Shown here piece after piece: positions 60,496 through 64,000 of a DNA stretch of 64,000 nt. This DNA comes from Luzula sylvatica. Its lineage: Eukaryota > Streptophyta > Magnoliopsida > Poales > Juncaceae. The position numbers and the translations under genes were made by a program. Below the pieces are notes generated by a model that was not told the origin of the DNA, made no database searches, and was given only the letters and a program-made list of their open reading frames with translations. Position 1 is the stretch's first letter. Every line of letters begins with the position of its first letter. The stretch lies in contig OX326960.1 in assembly GCA_946800325.1 (NCBI GenBank), positions 37,973,629 through 38,037,628 of the forward strand. The letters are read 5' to 3'.

Positions 60496-61066
60496 TAATA
60501 TCAATTTCATACTAAATTCGAATAAAAAAAACAACTTGCTAAATAATTTAGTAGTCTTCCAGTTTTTCTAAACAAAATCTATTCGATTTTTCTTTCACAG
60601 GAGAACAAGTTACAAAGATATTACTATATTTCAAGTTGTTATCATGCTACAAATTAAATTACACACTCAATTTAAATTTCCAATCACATTTTTAGATCAT
60701 AAATAGGAAAATTTAAAAGGTGAATCCAACTAGAAAAAATAAATGTAAAGTTTTATTTTATTTTCATCTCCTATACAAATGATGAATAAATGAATATTTT
60801 CGTTTTTTACTAATATTTTTCCCATATTTATTGAATTAATCCTCCAGTAGAGACATTTATTTTGATATTTTTTATCTAATTTATTATTTTGGTTGCCCAC
60901 TGCATTGCACATTAGATGTTTGATGAATTTTCCCAAAGAAAAATTGAAATTACAAATATATATATTTTTTATTAAATTTACAAAGATAATCGAAAAACAG
61001 TTAAATCTACAAACAAATATTGGGATTTCTTTCATTAGAAAGTTCTTATCAATTTTTCGGTTTATT

Positions 61067-61075
61067 TGTGTGTGT

Positions 61076-61106
<31 letters not shown>

Positions 61107-61108
61107 GG
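61067..61108. repeat. (TG)n(G)n microsatellite
   Basis: About 12 TG units followed by a run of about 19 G. G-run lengths of this kind are often unreliable in assemblies. Confidence 0.95.
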
Positions 61109-61533
61109 TTTGCAAGGGCAGGCAGATAGATTTCTCAGGTCTTAAGGTTTTACAATTTTGTATATTTTGTGTTTCAACTAATATGTTGATAATAATGGTA
61201 ATGTTAGTTTATCTTTCAAGTATGTGTTTAAAGTGTTTTTTTTTTTACAATAACATTATTTAGCTATGTTCGTTTTAATTTGATTATCGAAGGAAAAAAA
61301 ACATAATTGATTTATTACATGATAAAACTCGCAGCAAAATGCGGACTATTTTCTGGTTGTATTAAAAGAAAATAAAAAAATTTACACCACAAAAAAACAG
61401 TAGAGAAAAGACAGATAAATATAGAAAATCATCCGTACTCATTCTCCTAGCAGGGCCAAAAAACTAAACTTTCATAACTGTTGAAAATTTGAATGGTATA
61501 AGCTCGGTTTTCATATGCCTTATGGTCCTATCT

Positions 61534-61689
61534 TTATCGTAAGAGGTGCGGCAAAGAGTTATGGTCTAAATTGGCACGGAGGATTCTCGCAAGATTTGCT
61601 AGGTAATAGGCATTGAAGTTGGCCTCTCTCGGGATTTGGCAGATGATGTGATCCTTTACCCGCCGTTTCCATATAAGGCAATCTCTCGC
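61534..61689 (-). pseudogene. LINE RNase H-domain remnant
   Basis: The minus-strand reading has WKRRVKDHIICQIPREANF then NAYYLANLA. This fits the C-terminal RNase H block (basic, DH, REAN, A(D)xLA) of plant L1 elements or of related RNase H-like proteins, with the last acidic residue replaced (AYY for AD-). Stops bound it on both sides. Remnant of a LINE-type element. Confidence 0.55.
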
Positions 61690-61699
61690 ATTTTAAATG

Positions 61700-62231
61700 G
61701 TTGGCCAAATACTGGTGTTTGGAAACCGGAGCTACCTCTTCATTGTCCGTATCATAGTTAGTTATTCGTGATTTATACTTAAATATAATTTTACACATTT
61801 TTTTCTCTCATTTTATGCATTTACATCATTTCAAAAATCTAGACCATCCATTTTTCAAGATCCAATGGTCATAATCGAATTAAGCACTAGATTTTTTTTC
61901 GAATAAACATGATTTTGTACACCCAAACACCTACAAGAAATAATTATTCACCTATTTTCATGGAACCGTGTCCGCACAAATAATTGTTTAAATTTTTTTT
62001 TTATTGTAAAACTTTTTGTATTTGAAAATTGTTTTTATTTTTCCTTTTAAATTTCAAAACTGATTTTTTTATTTTAATTTCTTTCTATTTCAAAGTAGTT
62101 CTATAAACTGTTATTTTAATGACTTGTTTTAATTGTTTCGTTTTAATATCTACTGTAAACCATATTTTATTTTGTTCGAATGATTAATATTATATTTTTG
62201 GATTTTTAGAAGGGCAAATACGTAAATTATT
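61700..62231. other. AT-rich non-coding region
   Basis: Nothing recognised, apart from homopolymer T-runs. Confidence 0.5.

Positions 62232-62279
<48 letters not shown>
62232..62279. repeat. (TTG)16 microsatellite
   Basis: Uninterrupted TTG triplets in non-coding DNA. Confidence 0.97.
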
Positions 62280-62409
62280 CCGAAATGTTATAGAAGGTGG
62301 TGAATAGGCATATGCGGAAGTCTTAACTAATTTAAAATATGTAACTATATGATTACCTAAGCATTTTTAGTCTTCGTACATTTAATATATATATTGTGCT
62401 AGTTAACAA

Positions 62410-62640
62410 TAGTACTGAAAATAAATAATAGCAAACGTGTTGAATAGTAAAATAATGTAAAGTAAAGTGCAGAAAGTAAATGTACTAAAGTAAAGGTAAA
62501 TAAAATAAGGATAATAAAAGTAAAGTATTGTAAAATAAATTGCAAAAAGTAAATGTACCGAAAATAAAGTACGGAAAGTAAAGTGCAAAAAAATAAAGGT
62601 ACTGAAAAATAAGTGCAAGAAAAATAAATAGGTTGATATC
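62410..62640. repeat. Degenerate AAAGTAAAGTGC repeats
   Basis: About 18 imperfect units of 11-14 bp, of the form AAAGTAAA.TGC/TAC, purine-rich on the plus strand. They adjoin the dispersed repeat at 62655. Confidence 0.75.
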
Positions 62641-62654
62641 AGATATAACGAACT

Positions 62655-62885
62655 TCAGTGTGCACCGAGACGGCTGACTCGTTTCAATAAGGCACCTACG
62701 ACTCCGGAAAAGCCTTACCGTCAACAACCATGGCGAACTTTTCACTATTTCCGATTTCGATAAGACTAACAAGGGTGTAGGACATTTACAACAAATAATC
62801 ATCTACTACAAAAACTACGAATATAACAACTATCATAGCCATTCACATGTCTCGATATCACTCTCTTGATTAAGGCTAACCTAAC
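62655..62885. repeat. Dispersed repeat related to the Copia target site
   Basis: GACGGCTGACTCGTTTCA, TACAACAAATAATCATCTAC, ATATAACAACTATC and TTGATTAAGGCTAACCTAA parallel the joined flanks of the Copia insertion (46454-46483 plus 54910-55065). Non-coding; type unknown. Confidence 0.65.
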
Positions 62886-64000
62886 ACTCGTTTAGAGGTG
62901 AAAATTATTTCGACAAATTAAGCACGGAAAAATGGTAGAGTTTCGCTAGAGTATATTTTATCTCTCTTCAATGTGTGGAGGCTAGGGTTGGAGGTGGGGT
63001 GCTTTTATATGATGACATGTTATGATTTGTGTGAAGGTCAAATTGTTAAATTATTTATGGATAATTTTAAGACACAACAATTGCGTAAACCTGTTATGAT
63101 TTGTTTTTATGTGAGTTGAATAAATGTCGTGTGACAAATTCTTTGATCTGACAAGAATGTATCTGATATTTTTTCATTGGATACATAATTAGTGATAATT
63201 GTGATAACTAATGATAATTATGATACTTGGCTGCTCGATATAAGCAAAACAATGTAAAACATTGATATGACAAGAATGTATCTGATGTTTTTTCACTGGA
63301 TACATAATTAATGATTCCTGTTCATTGGATGCTAATGTTAATGTATAATTCGAATGATATATTTTTCATGTCGGTCAAATATCCCGTCAAATAAAACAGA
63401 CTACGCTATTAATTCGTAATTCGGTATATAAAAGTATATGAATATAAGATTTTTATTAAATAATATTTATTTTACTTCAAAATCATAAATTTATAAATTG
63501 TTATTGATATTTTTGTTGTTATAATCATGTTTGAAAAAAGCATATAGTACGACAACGTGTTCTTTTAAAAATTTATAGAATAGACAAATTATTAGTTAGA
63601 TTGGGTACGGAGACGTCAGTATGTATATTATTCGTAATACGTAATTATTCATAAATCGCTTGTTTATCAAATATACGCGTGTTATTCGAGGACTGAACAA
63701 CCAGTTTGCAAGTGCTGCAGAGGCCCATTGTTTTAGAGACTCATTTATGATCTTAGTGGCCCAATAAGCGGAACTATTAATACAGAATTTTCTTAAAGAT
63801 TTTTTTTTTGGTCAATTAACATAATCATATAAAATCATGAGGAAAAGGTTGAAATCTACCAAATTGGACAAACGAAATTCGATTCTTTATTTATAATAAA
63901 AAAAAAAAAGCAATGTGTCAAAGACCAAAGAAATATCAACATGGAGATGCCAGCCAGCATTGTACAAACAAAATTTGAAATATCCTTACAAATCAATCCC
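62886..64000. other. Non-coding right edge
   Basis: TGACAAGAATGTATCTGAT with TTTTTTCA.TGGATACATAAT occurs at about 63149 and 63268 (119-bp period). No gene was seen. Confidence 0.6.

Overview
The window looks like nuclear DNA of a eudicot plant. It is AT-rich, its genes have short AT-rich introns with GT..AG borders (one GC..AG), and most of the length is transposable-element DNA. No organelle, rRNA or bacterial signature was seen. The species cannot be named from this sequence.

Three host genes are well supported. (1) A clade-B type protein phosphatase 2C with a MAP-kinase docking motif, plus strand, 3 exons, 10402-11769. (2) A 15-exon nuclear protein of about 1011 aa at 15302-20156, plus strand, resembling plant SAGA histone-acetyltransferase subunits of the SCS/ADA3-like type. 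(3) A subgroup-22-like R2R3-MYB factor on the minus strand, 38617-39597, whose C-terminus has grown by a proline/valine minisatellite. A set of exon-like fragments on the minus strand at 36240-37863 may be a decayed or captured gene. The three genes are not obviously co-functional.

Layout. 1-6567: Copia-family debris, with an ATT microsatellite, a CACTA terminus, a cluster of short DNA hairpins, a pair of inverted LTRs split by a younger solo LTR, a SINE, and another solo LTR with a perfect TSD. 7.6-14 kb: hAT-like MITEs around the PP2C gene. 20.5-23.7 kb: a 5'-truncated L1-type LINE with a 19-bp TSD. 24.3-29.9 kb: three TIR elements (a MULE-type MITE, a PIF-like element and a 3.1-kb MULE). 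31-35 kb: a LINE tail, three ~1-kb tandem LTR-like units, MITEs and a Helitron end. 40-45 kb: foldback MITEs and 123-130 bp tandem repeats. 46.5-54.9 kb: a Copia element with two apparently identical 1020-bp LTRs and a perfect TSD but a badly damaged gag-pol. 55-64 kb: a Harbinger derivative with a transposase remnant, diverged duplicated AT-rich blocks, a LINE RNase H remnant and microsatellites.

No wholly new biological system could be demonstrated. The signals most worth a second look are the array of ~37-nt inverted-repeat hairpins (1724-2345, again at 3883-3982), the young Copia copy with a dead polymerase (implying mobilisation in trans or LTR homogenisation), and the 180-bp higher-order period hidden in the ATT microsatellite. 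All identities below come from reading motifs by eye; no database search was run.
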